The notes: a model not told the origin generated them from the letters alone. A DNA stretch of 64,000 nt from Prevotella ihumii (GCF_900155655.1 NZ_LT706987.1:2803395-2867394), one strand, 5' to 3'; shown: positions 35,406-44,427, counted from the stretch's first letter. A program made the numbers and translations.

Positions 35406-37778
35406 TTAGAATTGATTATCCAAAACTTTTGTTCTTTTGCAATATTCCTTAAACTCTTTCCTTGTCATAGCAATACCTTTAGACGCATTACTGTCAAGTC
35501 CGTAGACAAAAGGTGTGGACAGCAAAGTGTATTTGCCTAATTTCAAGCAAATGCGGATTGGCTTGTCATAACCTTTATAGTTCTTGGCTTGCCCTTTTGC
35601 CTCCGCCTTTTCTTTCGCTAAGACTTCACTCATATCCATCGCTTCCACCGAGAGCACCTGATAATATCCTTTTACCAAGTGGTTATCCACAGGCGCAAAG
35701 TATTTTATCTTTTGGAAATCAACACCAGACAGAATGGATTTATAGCCAGAGAAGAAGATTTTGCTTTGACCATTCAGCACCAGTTCCTTGGCGGCATTCA
35801 CATGGCTATCTACTGATGCAATGTAGAATGTACCTTTATTAACTGGCTCATCCGAGTATTCCAACCCCTTTTGAGGTATGCTTTCTTCCAACAACCGTTC
35901 CCGTCCGCTGTCATCCTCAAGCCAATGGCGAATCTGTAGGCGCAAGGCTTGCTCCGAATTGTTAGCATTTATGATGATGCTTCCGTCCCCAGCATGCTGC
36001 TCTTGGTCGGGGCGCAAGGGGAATGCACCAATCCCAATCAAGCGGTTAGACTGCTGATAGTAATAGTCACCATTCTCTGTGTCAAGTGCCTCCAACGGTA
36101 TGCGACCAGGAAACAGCACATAACCAGCTATGATTTCTTTCTTTAAGTGTTCGTGGTCACGTCCTTCTTCCGTGTAGTATATGGCATCACGGTAACGATG
36201 CATCTGGTCAATGGCATCAGCTGGTGGCACATCATAACGGCTGTCATATCTGCAGCCGTTCTCATCCGTGTCGGCTATTCGGTATTTGGCATCAAACAGG
36301 TAGGTGAACTTCATGTTACCTTCCGCTTGCTTGCTCAGTCTCAGCACAATGTCAGGACGCTGCACAGTCGTCATGGTGTTTGTTCCGCTTATGGCTGAAA
36401 GGGATTTGTCTTTATGCACCTCGGCATTGTAGCATACACTTGCCAATTCAATGCCGTCTCGGTTGATGAAACTCACCGAACCGCCATATACGAGTTGCGG
36501 AATAAAGTCGTTGCTAATGTCTCTACCGTTCACCTTTGGCTTGGCATCCTTGCACAATTCCTTCATCACATCCTGCACAATGTTCTTCACTTTGATAAAG
36601 CACCATATCTCATACAGGTCGCAAATGTCCTTCACTTCCAGTTTGCGCAAGCCATCCTCTAATTCGTAGCCCTGTTGCAGTTCCACCCATTTCTCCATGA
36701 TGGTTTTGTAACCTTGGGCTTGCTTCATAATGAGGTTATCTTGCGTAAACCCCTTGAACTGTCCTATGCCACGGAAAAAAGCATTGTTCGAGAGTTGCAT
36801 CAGCTCGTTCTCCATGTCTTCAAGCGAAGTGTCTATGCGCTTCGGGTCGTCAAGGTGCATGGCGGTCATGATGTGTTCCTTCACCACGGCAAAGCGGTGT
36901 CTCATTTCCCGAATGGCATATTTCAAGAAACGATTTTCTATTGTGTCATGGCTCAGTGTCAGTTCCTCAGTGCGGTACAAATGGGCAGGATTGTCCTTAT
37001 GCATCTGGTATTCGTTTTCCAGTTCTCTTGGAATATGTGTCATGCGTTCCGCTCTCTCATACTTAGCTACGGAGCGCAAACGCTGTTTGGGACGGTCAAC
37101 GATTTGGCGTGCAGCCTCCATGATGTCGGCATAGCACGACTTGAATATCTGCCACCATATCAACGGATTGCTTTCACCTGTGCCTTGACGCATACTGAGA
37201 TAAGTATCCTTCAGAAACGATGTACTCAGCATAGCATACTCATGCTCTATGTCAGAGATGATTGTCTTCAAGTCTGAGCGGTAGTCAAGTTTATAGCTCA
37301 AAACCTCAGTCATGAACTTCAATTCCTTGGATTGTTCTTCCCCTTTCACTTTGTAGGTGATGCAGAAGTCTGTCATACCCACTTGGTTGTGAAAGTTCAG
37401 CGACCCATACAGTTCATCGCCTGTGCTGATAATGGTGCTTTTGTCCTTACCATCGGTGCGCAGATGGTCGTTGATAGCAAGTGACAATTTTTCTAAGTTC
37501 TTGCCCTTACCACGCACAATAAGTGGATATTCTGTATTCTCGAAGAATACGGCTTCATGGCGAATGTCATTTCCTTCCTGTGCGTATCCGTCAAAAGAAA
37601 ACTTGACATGCTGTGTTTCCGATGTGTAGCGGCACAACAACTTTGCGTCACTGTCAGTATTGACGGTGTCGATACAGAGATTGCGGATGGTTTCGGCTAT
37701 TCTCCGTTCATGATTAGGACAAGAGAACCTTACAAGCAAGTCCTCGTTTGTCACTTCAAAGTTGAATACACTTGCCAT
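35406..37778 (-). CDS. DUF2357 McrC-like restriction nuclease subunit
   Basis: 790 residues. DUF2357-type protein with a long N-terminal region and a C-terminal PD-(D/E)xK nuclease core: RPDIVLRLS (about 476) followed by YLFDAKYRIAD (about 496) supplies the D...DxK catalytic residues. Found as the partner of McrB-like ATPases in LlaJI-type systems, where the McrB ring drives the nuclease. Last gene of the restriction operon, 20 bases after the McrB-like gene. Confidence 0.85.
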   Translation of the reverse strand: MASVFNFEVTNEDLLVRFSCPNHERRIAETIRNLCIDTVNTDSDAKLLCRYTSETQHVKFSFDGYAQEGNDIRHEAVFFENTEYPLIVRGKGKNLEKLSLAINDHLRTDGKDKSTIISTGDELYGSLNFHNQVGMTDFCITYKVKGEEQSKELKFMTEVLSYKLDYRSDLKTIISDIEHEYAMLSTSFLKDTYLSMRQGTGESNPLIWWQIFKSCYADIMEAARQIVDRPKQRLRSVAKYERAERMTHIPRELENEYQMHKDNPAHLYRTEELTLSHDTIENRFLKYAIREMRHRFAVVKEHIMTAMHLDDPKRIDTSLEDMENELMQLSNNAFFRGIGQFKGFTQDNLIMKQAQGYKTIMEKWVELQQGYELEDGLRKLEVKDICDLYEIWCFIKVKNIVQDVMKELCKDAKPKVNGRDISNDFIPQLVYGGSVSFINRDGIELASVCYNAEVHKDKSLSAISGTNTMTTVQRPDIVLRLSKQAEGNMKFTYLFDAKYRIADTDENGCRYDSRYDVPPADAIDQMHRYRDAIYYTEEGRDHEHLKKEIIAGYVLFPGRIPLEALDTENGDYYYQQSNRLIGIGAFPLRPDQEQHAGDGSIIINANNSEQALRLQIRHWLEDDSGRERLLEESIPQKGLEYSDEPVNKGTFYIASVDSHVNAAKELVLNGQSKIFFSGYKSILSGVDFQKIKYFAPVDNHLVKGYYQVLSVEAMDMSEVLAKEKAEAKGQAKNYKGYDKPIRICLKLGKYTLLSTPFVYGLDSNASKGIAMTRKEFKEYCKRTKVLDNQF

Positions 37779-37798
37779 ACTTTTGTGAGCATGAATGT

Positions 37799-39682
37799 TT
37801 AGTTCCAGAAAGAAACAAAATGGTCACGCTTCAGTTGGCTGAGCATACTGTCTATCTTTTTGACGGAATGTAGCTTGTCTTGTTCTCCCAACTGATTTGT
37901 GATGATGTGGCGCAAGGCGGTAAGTATGTTCAAGTCGCCATATTGCTTGGCTTCATCCACATTCACCTCTGCTTTGGCTATGCGTTCCTTGTCTGCTTCC
38001 GAATTGGTGATTTTCAGTTTCGTTTCATCGCCCTCTATGCGTGAGAGAATTTTCATCAGCGTAAAGTTGTCAAGCGCAGCTATGCGGTCAGTCTGTCCGA
38101 ATTCATACGATGCTTGCAGATATATCAGCGCTTCATTAGCGGCACGATAGCCCAACTTGAAAGGTGTGCCTTCAAGCAAGGCATTGATGCGCTTCAGATA
38201 GTCTATGGCAAACTTTGCATCATCGCCCAGTTCGTCTATTATTTCCCTTGCTTCAATGTGACGATCTACAAGTAGGGCGTTCAAGTCGGCATCACCATTT
38301 TCCTCAAATGCCTGTACAATCGCTTTAAAGTCATCGTCTGTTGTGTCGGTAAGAAAACTGTCGTAGTTCACCTCGTTCATTTCTACCGACATGGCTCTGT
38401 CGAGCACCTTGCGTGAGAAAGAGAAGGTTGTCTCGTCCATGTTCACAGTACCTATTACAATGAGGTTCTTGGGCAAGGTCAGACCTTTCGTTTCAAGATG
38501 GTCAACAACCTTTCCTAAGAAAGAATTTTTGTCGGCAGCCGTGAAGTTCGGGAACAACGTGTTTACCATCTTTTTCGCCACTTCTTCTCCAAACGAGTTA
38601 AATGGCTTGATGATTGGGTCGGTCAAGTACTCTTCACCCTCAAAGCTGCGACTCTCAATGGCACTTAGAAACTCGGCAAAGTATTCCTCCACTGGAGCAA
38701 GGTTCATTTCATCGAGACACAAAAAGAACGGCACTTCGGGATGCTGCCATGCCTTAACGATAAACTCAATAAATGGAGTGAATACATAGTGCGGACTTGG
38801 AATGTTCGATAAATAACCGATTACGTCCATCGAGTTGTGCCAGTTCGGCTTCACTTGTATCAGTTCAAAATTGGCAGGCGAGTGTAACGTCCAACGGTCA
38901 TTGGCAAAGTCTTCGCCCGTATAACCATTTGCTCTTTGCAACTCCTCTGTAACTGTGGCCTGTGCCAACTTACGCACAATGCGGCTTTTGCCAGTACCGC
39001 TGATACCGGCAAGAAGCATAAATGGTTTGGTACGGAGGGCGGTGAGGAAAGAGGTATAGGTTGAATGATGTTGATTCGATGATTTTGATTTGTTTATGGC
39101 AATTTTATCAACACCCTCAATTATTATTCTAACTAAATTTTGCTTGTCTGCTAGGAAAACGCACAAATCTACGACATATGATTGAGAGGCATTAACCAAA
39201 CAGGCACAAGCTAATATCGGAGAAACATAGAAATCACCTCTGTCTATGGTTTTTGCACCATGCCACCAATTATAATCAGTGATGAAATGTCTCAAATTGT
39301 TTTTAGATGTGTCATTCAAATCAAGCGATTGTAGTGAGTTTTCCTCTTCAACTGAAAGACTACCTTTATCCAAAACTTTTAAGCGTTCTTTTGTGGCAAC
39401 TTTAAGTGCATACTTTTTGTATCTAATCAGTTCATTATAGAAATCTGTAAAGTATGATGCCATATAGAACCATTGATTAGGCAAAAATATATTTAGAAAC
39501 CCTCGTTGATATCCTTTGGTTTGGATGATAGCAGAATAATTATTATATGTAACAGAGTTACCATTAATTTCTTTGACCTGTTCTTTAAAAGTGAGTGGCA
39601 ATATAAAGTCATTGCCGTCATACTGATTGAATTTACCAGCGGCAAGACTATATATTTGTTGTAGATTTCTTAATTCTTCCAT
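37799..39682 (-). CDS. McrB-like AAA+ restriction subunit
   Basis: 627 residues. The N-terminal ~200 residues have no recognised domain and probably read the DNA target. The AAA+ module has Walker A LAGISGTGKSR (about 222), Walker B FFLCLDEMNLAPVEEYF (about 322) and the McrB signature GTVNMDETTF, matching the GTP-using McrB clade. Forms the motor ring of the restriction complex with the DUF2357 protein. Starts 2 bases after the methyltransferase stop, implying coupled translation. Confidence 0.9.
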   Translation of the reverse strand: MEELRNLQQIYSLAAGKFNQYDGNDFILPLTFKEQVKEINGNSVTYNNYSAIIQTKGYQRGFLNIFLPNQWFYMASYFTDFYNELIRYKKYALKVATKERLKVLDKGSLSVEEENSLQSLDLNDTSKNNLRHFITDYNWWHGAKTIDRGDFYVSPILACACLVNASQSYVVDLCVFLADKQNLVRIIIEGVDKIAINKSKSSNQHHSTYTSFLTALRTKPFMLLAGISGTGKSRIVRKLAQATVTEELQRANGYTGEDFANDRWTLHSPANFELIQVKPNWHNSMDVIGYLSNIPSPHYVFTPFIEFIVKAWQHPEVPFFLCLDEMNLAPVEEYFAEFLSAIESRSFEGEEYLTDPIIKPFNSFGEEVAKKMVNTLFPNFTAADKNSFLGKVVDHLETKGLTLPKNLIVIGTVNMDETTFSFSRKVLDRAMSVEMNEVNYDSFLTDTTDDDFKAIVQAFEENGDADLNALLVDRHIEAREIIDELGDDAKFAIDYLKRINALLEGTPFKLGYRAANEALIYLQASYEFGQTDRIAALDNFTLMKILSRIEGDETKLKITNSEADKERIAKAEVNVDEAKQYGDLNILTALRHIITNQLGEQDKLHSVKKIDSMLSQLKRDHFVSFWN

Positions 39683-39684
39683 TT

Positions 39685-40800
39685 TTATTCATTTAATAAT
39701 TGTGCTACAATCTCTTTAGCCAATCGTTTTATTACTGGCAAAGCAACACTATTCCCGAATTGATGATATGCTTCTTTTCTTGAAACCACTATTTTGTATT
39801 CTTGGTTACTAGTATTATAATTTGCATTCCCTGCACACTCAGGATGTTGCCAGCCATTGCCAATAATTCTATATCCCTGTAATCTTCCGGCTTCCACAGG
39901 TGTAAGACGCCGAGGGTTCAATCCTTTATCTGATTGGTCTATCAGAATCTCACTTCCATCTTTCCAATAACGAGCAGAAATAGTACTGCAATATACACTT
40001 TCTGAATTAAAAAGGCTATAGCCAAAGCCCTTACCATTGGCTTTGTTCCTTTCCTTTCTTCTTTGATGTCCTTCCCATAGTCTGTCGCTTATAGTATAAT
40101 ATGCATCAATAGTATCTTCTGGTTCAAAGATGTCAGAAACTTTAGTCTTTATAACCCTATCGCTTAAATCTTTAGTCTTATCGTAAATCGTATTTCCATT
40201 CATATCTATTCCATATGGAAATTTGAACGTACTTGCCTTTACGAGGTCTTTGTACCAAGCAATAATGAACAAACGCTCTCTATTTTGTGGTACACCAAAG
40301 TATTTGGCGTTTAGAACTTCAAAACTATAAGCATACCCCAACTCTTCCAGCGTAGCAAGAATTGTTTTTAAAGTTTCCCCTTTCATGTGTGTTTTTAATC
40401 CTTTAACATTTTCAAGGAACAACACCTTGGGCGGGCAACCAATACTAATCTTTTGTTTTACAATATTGGCAATATTAAAAAATAACGTACCTCTTGTATC
40501 TTCGAAGCCTCGTCTAAGTCCTGCTATAGAAAAAGGTTGACACGGAAATCCACCACAACAAATATCAAATGGAGGTATTTCGGTAGGATTTTGCTTTGTT
40601 ATGTTTTCATTAAAATAATAGTTGTTGTTCTCAAAAAGATTCGGGGCAATGTCTTTATAATTAGCTTCATACGAAATACGAGCATTTTTGTCCCATTCGC
40701 TTGCAAATACGCACTTCATGCCGACAGAGTGCATCGCTTGATGAAACCCTCCAATGCCAGCAAATAAATCAATAAATGTATATGTCGTTTTCTTTGTCAT
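39685..40800 (-). CDS. DNA (cytosine-5) methyltransferase
   Basis: 371 residues with all core motifs: I FIDLFAGIGGFHQ, IV GGFPCQPFS with catalytic Cys87, VI ENVKG (about 130), VIII QNRERLFIIAW, a variable target-recognition region, IX RRLTPVEAGRLQGY, and X YHQFGNSVALPVIKRL. Modifies cytosine C5 in the sequence that the neighbouring restriction subunits attack; the recognition sequence cannot be predicted. LlaJI has two such enzymes, this locus only one. Confidence 0.95.
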   Translation of the reverse strand: MTKKTTYTFIDLFAGIGGFHQAMHSVGMKCVFASEWDKNARISYEANYKDIAPNLFENNNYYFNENITKQNPTEIPPFDICCGGFPCQPFSIAGLRRGFEDTRGTLFFNIANIVKQKISIGCPPKVLFLENVKGLKTHMKGETLKTILATLEELGYAYSFEVLNAKYFGVPQNRERLFIIAWYKDLVKASTFKFPYGIDMNGNTIYDKTKDLSDRVIKTKVSDIFEPEDTIDAYYTISDRLWEGHQRRKERNKANGKGFGYSLFNSESVYCSTISARYWKDGSEILIDQSDKGLNPRRLTPVEAGRLQGYRIIGNGWQHPECAGNANYNTSNQEYKIVVSRKEAYHQFGNSVALPVIKRLAKEIVAQLLNE

Positions 40801-40845
40801 ATTATTCTTAATTCAACCTTAATCTCTCACTAATAAAAAGAGAAA

Positions 40846-40877
40846 TCCTCACTAACCGCCTTAATCTCGTCAGTAAG
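40846..40877. repeat. 32-bp direct repeat flanking dinD (downstream copy)
   Basis: Matches 41773-41804 in 30 of 32 positions. Read on the minus strand it encodes LTDEIKAVSED, equivalent to the C-terminal LADEIKAVSEE of the broken DUF1016 gene, with no gene around it. Confidence 0.8.
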
Positions 40878-40886
40878 TGTTCAATA

Positions 40887-41756
40887 TTATTCTACCTTCT
40901 TTGGCAATTTGTTTGAAGTCTTTTCTATTTTCTTCTCGTTGCTTGCCACTCTGCGTTCCACTTTCTTGATGTCCTCAGCGGGAGGAAGGTTTTCGGGTTT
41001 TATGCCTCGTTGCCCCAGCATCTGCCTTACGCTGACATTGTTCTGAATGTGTTCGGCAGTAATGCTCTGTTCACCATAAAGGTCCTTCTTCTCCACATTG
41101 TAATTTGTCATTTCTGTTGCGAGGTTTTTTGCAGCAATGGTCAGCGTAGGAAGAAAGTCAGCCAACGGACGTGTTGACTTGATGCCGAGGCGAAGTTTCA
41201 TATCTTCGGTGGTATGTCCGCCAAACAAAGCCGTGTCACCTTTTGAACGTATACGACCAAATCCACGGTCATCAACACCACGCTCATAAATGTTGCGAGA
41301 CAATTGTTTTTCTGAAGCACGTAGTCGATCGCGTGTTTCCAGACGTGACACTTGCTGCAAATGCTCAGCTATAAGTTCAGCCCGCCTTGTCTGTAATGCA
41401 AAATAACCTTGTGCAAATGCTATTTCTTCTTTCTTTGGATCACCATTCTGGGTTATGAGATAGCAGGCAAAGCGAGTAAGCATATAGTCCTTGACTTCAC
41501 GCTTAGCACCTTTTGCCAAGCTTATCATTTTCGTGACCTCACGAAAATGATCATTCACATTGATATTCTGTGATTTACATGATTCGACTGCTCGGCCTAT
41601 AGCTATAGTAAAATTCTCCCAACGTGCATAGCCAAGAACAGACTGAAGCTCGCGTGCAAACCATACTTCAACCTTTTCTTTGCCATTATCGCTCTCAATG
41701 TAATGCGTTATCTCGTTGAAAGCGGATGTATGCTGATTTATTCTTTGAATGTCCAT
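40887..41756 (-). CDS. dinD: DNA damage-inducible protein D (DinD)
   Basis: 289 residues from ATG at 41756 (MDIQRINQHTSAFNEITHYI). Upstream in-frame codons belong to the DUF1016 tail, which supports this start. The N-terminal BRO/KilA-like region (VEVWFARELQSVLGYARWENF, VKDYMLTRFACYLITQNGDP) and the C-terminal GGHTTEDMKLRLGIKSTRPLADF block identify DinD. E. coli DinD is LexA-regulated and inhibits RecA strand exchange. Sits inside the R-M operon and is bracketed by 32-bp direct repeats, as if inserted there. Confidence 0.9.
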   Translation of the reverse strand: MDIQRINQHTSAFNEITHYIESDNGKEKVEVWFARELQSVLGYARWENFTIAIGRAVESCKSQNINVNDHFREVTKMISLAKGAKREVKDYMLTRFACYLITQNGDPKKEEIAFAQGYFALQTRRAELIAEHLQQVSRLETRDRLRASEKQLSRNIYERGVDDRGFGRIRSKGDTALFGGHTTEDMKLRLGIKSTRPLADFLPTLTIAAKNLATEMTNYNVEKKDLYGEQSITAEHIQNNVSVRQMLGQRGIKPENLPPAEDIKKVERRVASNEKKIEKTSNKLPKKVE

Positions 41757-41772
41757 GTTATAATATTTCTTT

Positions 41773-41804
41773 TCCTCACTAACCGCCTTTATCTCGTCAG
41801 CAAG
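41773..41804. repeat. 32-bp direct repeat flanking dinD (upstream copy)
   Basis: Lies in the surviving C-terminal codons of the DUF1016 gene. Its partner is at 40846-40877, 30 of 32 bases identical; dinD lies between the two. Confidence 0.8.
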
Positions 41805-42205
41805 GACTTTCTGTAACTTCTCTTTCGGTACTATCAACTGATAAATAGCAGATTGTGCGACCACGGCAAAAGTGCTACGGAGCGTAGCACTTTTTCATTA
41901 TGCCCAACGTAACGCTCGTAAAATTTCTTCATGTTCCAAAGTTGGCGCGGTGAAACGCCCATCTTTGGATAGCGTTCTTTCAGGTCTGCAGACAGTCTTT
42001 TTACTACACTATCACCATACCCACTTTCAATCTTGCGCTCATGAAGCATTTGACCAATCTCCCAATAGGCAGTAGAAACATAGCCATTGACATGTCGGGC
42101 TATCTCCGTCCGTGCGTGCTCAATTACTGCGACAGTATGTCGCAGTATCTCGGCATAACCGCTACTCCCTAATGAGAGTTTGTTGTCTTTATTGTCTGTT
42201 GTCAT
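41774..42205 (-). pseudogene. DUF1016 (YhcG-type) nuclease gene with deleted catalytic domain
   Basis: The reading frame from 42205 encodes the DUF1016 N-terminal domain (HTVAVIEHARTEIARHVNG, STAYWEIGQMLHERK, GVSPRQLWNMKKFYERY) up to LPWSHNLL and stops at 41834. In another frame the extreme C-terminus resumes (IYQLIVPKEKLQKVLADEIKAV). The intervening PD-(D/E)xK domain, about 200 residues in full-length relatives, is gone and the join is frameshifted. The N-terminal fragment could still be made (123 residues). Confidence 0.85.
41869..41893. repeat. Perfect 11-bp inverted repeat in the DUF1016 fragment
   Basis: AAAGTGCTACG-GAG-CGTAGCACTTT, followed by TT on the plus strand. It lies inside codons for RSVALLP and could act as a transcription pause or terminator. 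Confidence 0.5.
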
Positions 42206-42209
42206 TTTA

Positions 42210-42422
42210 TCAGTCTATATTGTCTTCCCTAAGAAGGTCAGTCACTTCTACCTCAAGCAGTTTGGCTATCTTCATAAGATTACCCAAATCTGGTTGACAA
42301 GTATTGGTACACCATTTTGATATGGTTGTTTTGTCCTTTCCCAGTTGTTCACCAAGCCATTTGTTCGTTTTCTTTTTTTCAGCAAGAACAACTTTTAGCC
42401 TGTTTAATTCTTTATTTGCCAT
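42210..42422 (-). CDS. XRE-family regulator of the restriction operon
   Basis: 70 residues from ATG at 42422 (MANKELNRLKVVLAEKKKTN), chosen over an upstream codon because the -7 box lies at 42444-42451. Helix-turn-helix of Cro/CI type (WLGEQLGKDKTTISKWCTN), size and position typical of restriction controller (C) proteins. First gene of the operon; 4 bases separate it from the DUF1016 fragment. Confidence 0.88.
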   Translation of the reverse strand: MANKELNRLKVVLAEKKKTNKWLGEQLGKDKTTISKWCTNTCQPDLGNLMKIAKLLEVEVTDLLREDNID

Positions 42423-42443
42423 ATTCAGATGCGAATTTGAATG

Positions 42444-42451
42444 CAAAGGTA
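42444..42451 (-). promoter_or_regulatory. -7 element of the restriction operon
   Basis: TACCTTTG on the minus strand, about 20 bases before the XRE start; no TTTG at the -33 position. Weak -33 boxes are common where a C protein activates. Confidence 0.55.
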
Positions 42452-42522
42452 ATTATAATACTTTACATTTCCGCATAACCGCAGTAATGTTTACGCTTAT
42501 TTAGCAACTTGATGAAAAATAC

Positions 42523-42715
42523 TCACCACAAGTTAAGCCTACATTTCACTCGTTGTACGGTACTAACCCCTTTACTACACAACTTCGCCACATCCCTTAT
42601 GGAATAGCCTTTACGGAGCAGGCTTATTACTTCCCTATATTCGGCTTTTATCGGTTCTTCCGTTTTTTACAGAGCCTACCTTGCGTCCGAGTTTTCCACC
42701 TTTCCCTATTTAGGG
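42523..42715 (-). pseudogene. Serine recombinase (resolvase/invertase) C-terminal remnant
   Basis: The minus strand reads LGRKVGSVKN, then, after a frameshift, KAEYREVISLLRKGYSIRDV and AKLCSKGVSTVQRVK before a stop at 42523. This is the GRKVG linker and Hin-type HTH found at the end of Bacteroidota serine recombinases. The catalytic domain is absent. Lies just upstream of the R-M operon. Confidence 0.75.
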
Positions 42716-42838
42716 TACTAAATTACTACAAAATGTTTAATTTTCAAAATATAAAAAAGGGGGGAGGCTTGCATAAAAAGAGTAAAAACTACCTGAGGTT
42801 ATGACGATAAAAGGTAATGGGTTTTGTAGCTCATATTA

Positions 42839-43016
42839 TTGTTCGTTTTGCGAACTATGGGCGAATGAGAAATAATACATCTATCTTTGGGCTGCAAAAC
42901 ATATATGTTTGGCGGTGTCAAAGTTGAACTTTGGGAGGGTAAAACATATATGTTTTGGAGGGTGAAAGATATATGTTTTACAAAGGGTTTGTAAATTCTT
43001 TATAATCAATAGGTTA
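42839..43016 (+). repeat. Phased-palindrome repeat R, copy 4
   Basis: TTGTTCGTTTTGCG tag, then AAAACATATATGTTTG, CAAAGTTGAACTTTG, AAAACATATATGTTTT and GAAAGATATATGTTTT with spacers GCGGTGT, GGAGGGT and GGAGGGT, then a TTTATAATCAATAGGTTA tail. A further TTGTTCTATTTTTC tag is at 43054. Confidence 0.85.
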
Positions 43017-43159
43017 TAAAAGCTCTGCTAAAGCATTATGGGGATAAATGATATTGTTCTATTTTTCTACTTGGATATATTCCGCACTTGGCTTCGTAAT
43101 AATTACCAAGCTGCTCTTTTTAGGAGTTAGAGGGAGTTGAGTGGAGTTAGAGGGAGTTA

Positions 43160-43325
43160 AAGAGATTTAAACCCAAATGTCTTAGGGGTAGGGGGTAGGG
43201 GATCGATTTATTCGCAAGCTCATCAGCACGTATCGAGTTCCGCTCAGCACAAGTTGTTATTCGGAACTCGATGAATCGAGCCCCTACGTTACCCTACAAA
43301 TATTTGGGTTTAACTCTCTTTAAAT
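43160..43325. mobile_element. Long imperfect inverted repeat E with TTTAAACCCAAAT ends
   Basis: AGAGATTTAAACCCAAAT on the left and ATTTGGGTTTAACTCTCTTT on the right, with complementary GTAGGGG/CCCTAC and CGAGTTCCG/CGGAACTCG blocks inside. Non-coding. Resembles the TTAAACCC superfamily at its ends only. Confidence 0.6.
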
Positions 43326-43364
43326 CCTCTAACTTCTTGATAAAAAGAACGAATTGTAAGTTAA

Positions 43365-43557
43365 GGCTGGTTCTATAAATTACCACCGCATATAGTCATT
43401 AAATTTTTATGAAATACGTTTTGTTATCTTTTGGCTTCTTTTGGGTTCAAAATGTAAGTTCGTTCAGTCGTGTAGCTCGCTACACTCCTTCACGCTCTTG
43501 CATTTTGACCTCAAAAATAAGCTCAAAATCTAACAAAGCTAATTTATAGAATCAGCC
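43365..43557. mobile_element. MITE-A copy 4 (193 bp, TSD TTAA)
   Basis: Ends GGCTGGTTCTATAAATTA / TAATTTATAGAATCAGCC, direct TTAA at 43361-43364 and 43558-43561. Same length and near-identical interior as copy 1. Confidence 0.88.
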
Positions 43558-43713
43558 TTAATAAAGATGTGCATAAAGCGTAGATTACCAAGGGGAACTA
43601 TAGTTTTTTAAAAAGGTGGTAAACGTAATGATGAGCAGTGATGATGTAGGGTGTGTAGTTGGCTAAATGGATAAAAATAGGGGCGCACTGTATGGATAAT
43701 CGAAAAAAATAAT

Positions 43714-43721
43714 TAACTTTG
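43714..43721 (+). promoter_or_regulatory. -7 element of the 160-aa secreted protein gene
   Basis: TAACTTTG, 29 bases before the ATG at 43751. Confidence 0.55.
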
Positions 43722-43750
43722 TGGCTACATACAAACAAAACTAATTTAGA

Positions 43751-44233
43751 ATGAAAAGATACCTCTTATTACTTCTTGTTATAGCTGTGTCGTTTTCAGC
43801 ACGTGCACAGTCGGATGTTATTAGTGTAAAAGAAGCAATAGAATTGTTCCAAAAGAACAATGCCGAAGCTACTAAGAAACTGCTTACTGCTCGTGGCTAT
43901 ATATATAAAGGTGTATCGGCAGACAGCTATGGCAAAGACCACAACTGGGTGAAGAATATGGACTTGACCAAAGACTTTCTCCCTACAGCGTTTAAGCAAG
44001 GTACATCGAGCCTATTGATGATAGCCGAAAATGGTAAAACGCTTTATATCTATGTGTTTAATCGTACAGCATTTGAGGGTATTAAGGCACAAGCCAAAAA
44101 GATGGGGTATGATATGGGAAAGAGCGTTAAGTCGGACTCAGGTACACTTATCTGTGTAAAAGACGACCAACCTACACTTACCTTTATGGAGCTGCAAAAG
44201 CCTTTACCTTATTGTATTCAGATAACTGAATAA
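43751..44233 (+). CDS. Small secreted protein of unknown function
   Basis: 160 residues with a signal peptide (MKRYLLLLLVIAVSFSARAQ). The mature part is an alpha/beta domain (SVKEAIELFQKNNAEATKKL, then GYIYKGVSADSYGKDHNWVK) that I do not recognise. No Cys-lipobox, so it is probably periplasmic or secreted. Monocistronic, next to a MITE. Confidence 0.7.
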   Translation: MKRYLLLLLVIAVSFSARAQSDVISVKEAIELFQKNNAEATKKLLTARGYIYKGVSADSYGKDHNWVKNMDLTKDFLPTAFKQGTSSLLMIAENGKTLYIYVFNRTAFEGIKAQAKKMGYDMGKSVKSDSGTLICVKDDQPTLTFMELQKPLPYCIQITE

Positions 44234-44419
44234 AACTAACATATAATTTTGGGCTTCGGCTGATTAATAGTCTTTCTTCTCTAAAGAAGATGCAAATTTA
44301 CAACATAAACCTATATTTTTGGGTTATAAATCTGAAATTTATTGCGTCAATAAATGTAAAGAAACATAATTGCAACTAAAATATGAGGGGTTTTGAATGT
44401 TTTTTTGTCTTTTAATTGC

Positions 44420-44427
44420 TAATTTTG
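44420..44427 (+). promoter_or_regulatory. -7 element directly before the DUF2520 gene
   Basis: TAATTTTG ends 6 bases before the ATG at 44434, so the transcript could be leaderless. No TTTG at standard spacing. Confidence 0.35.
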
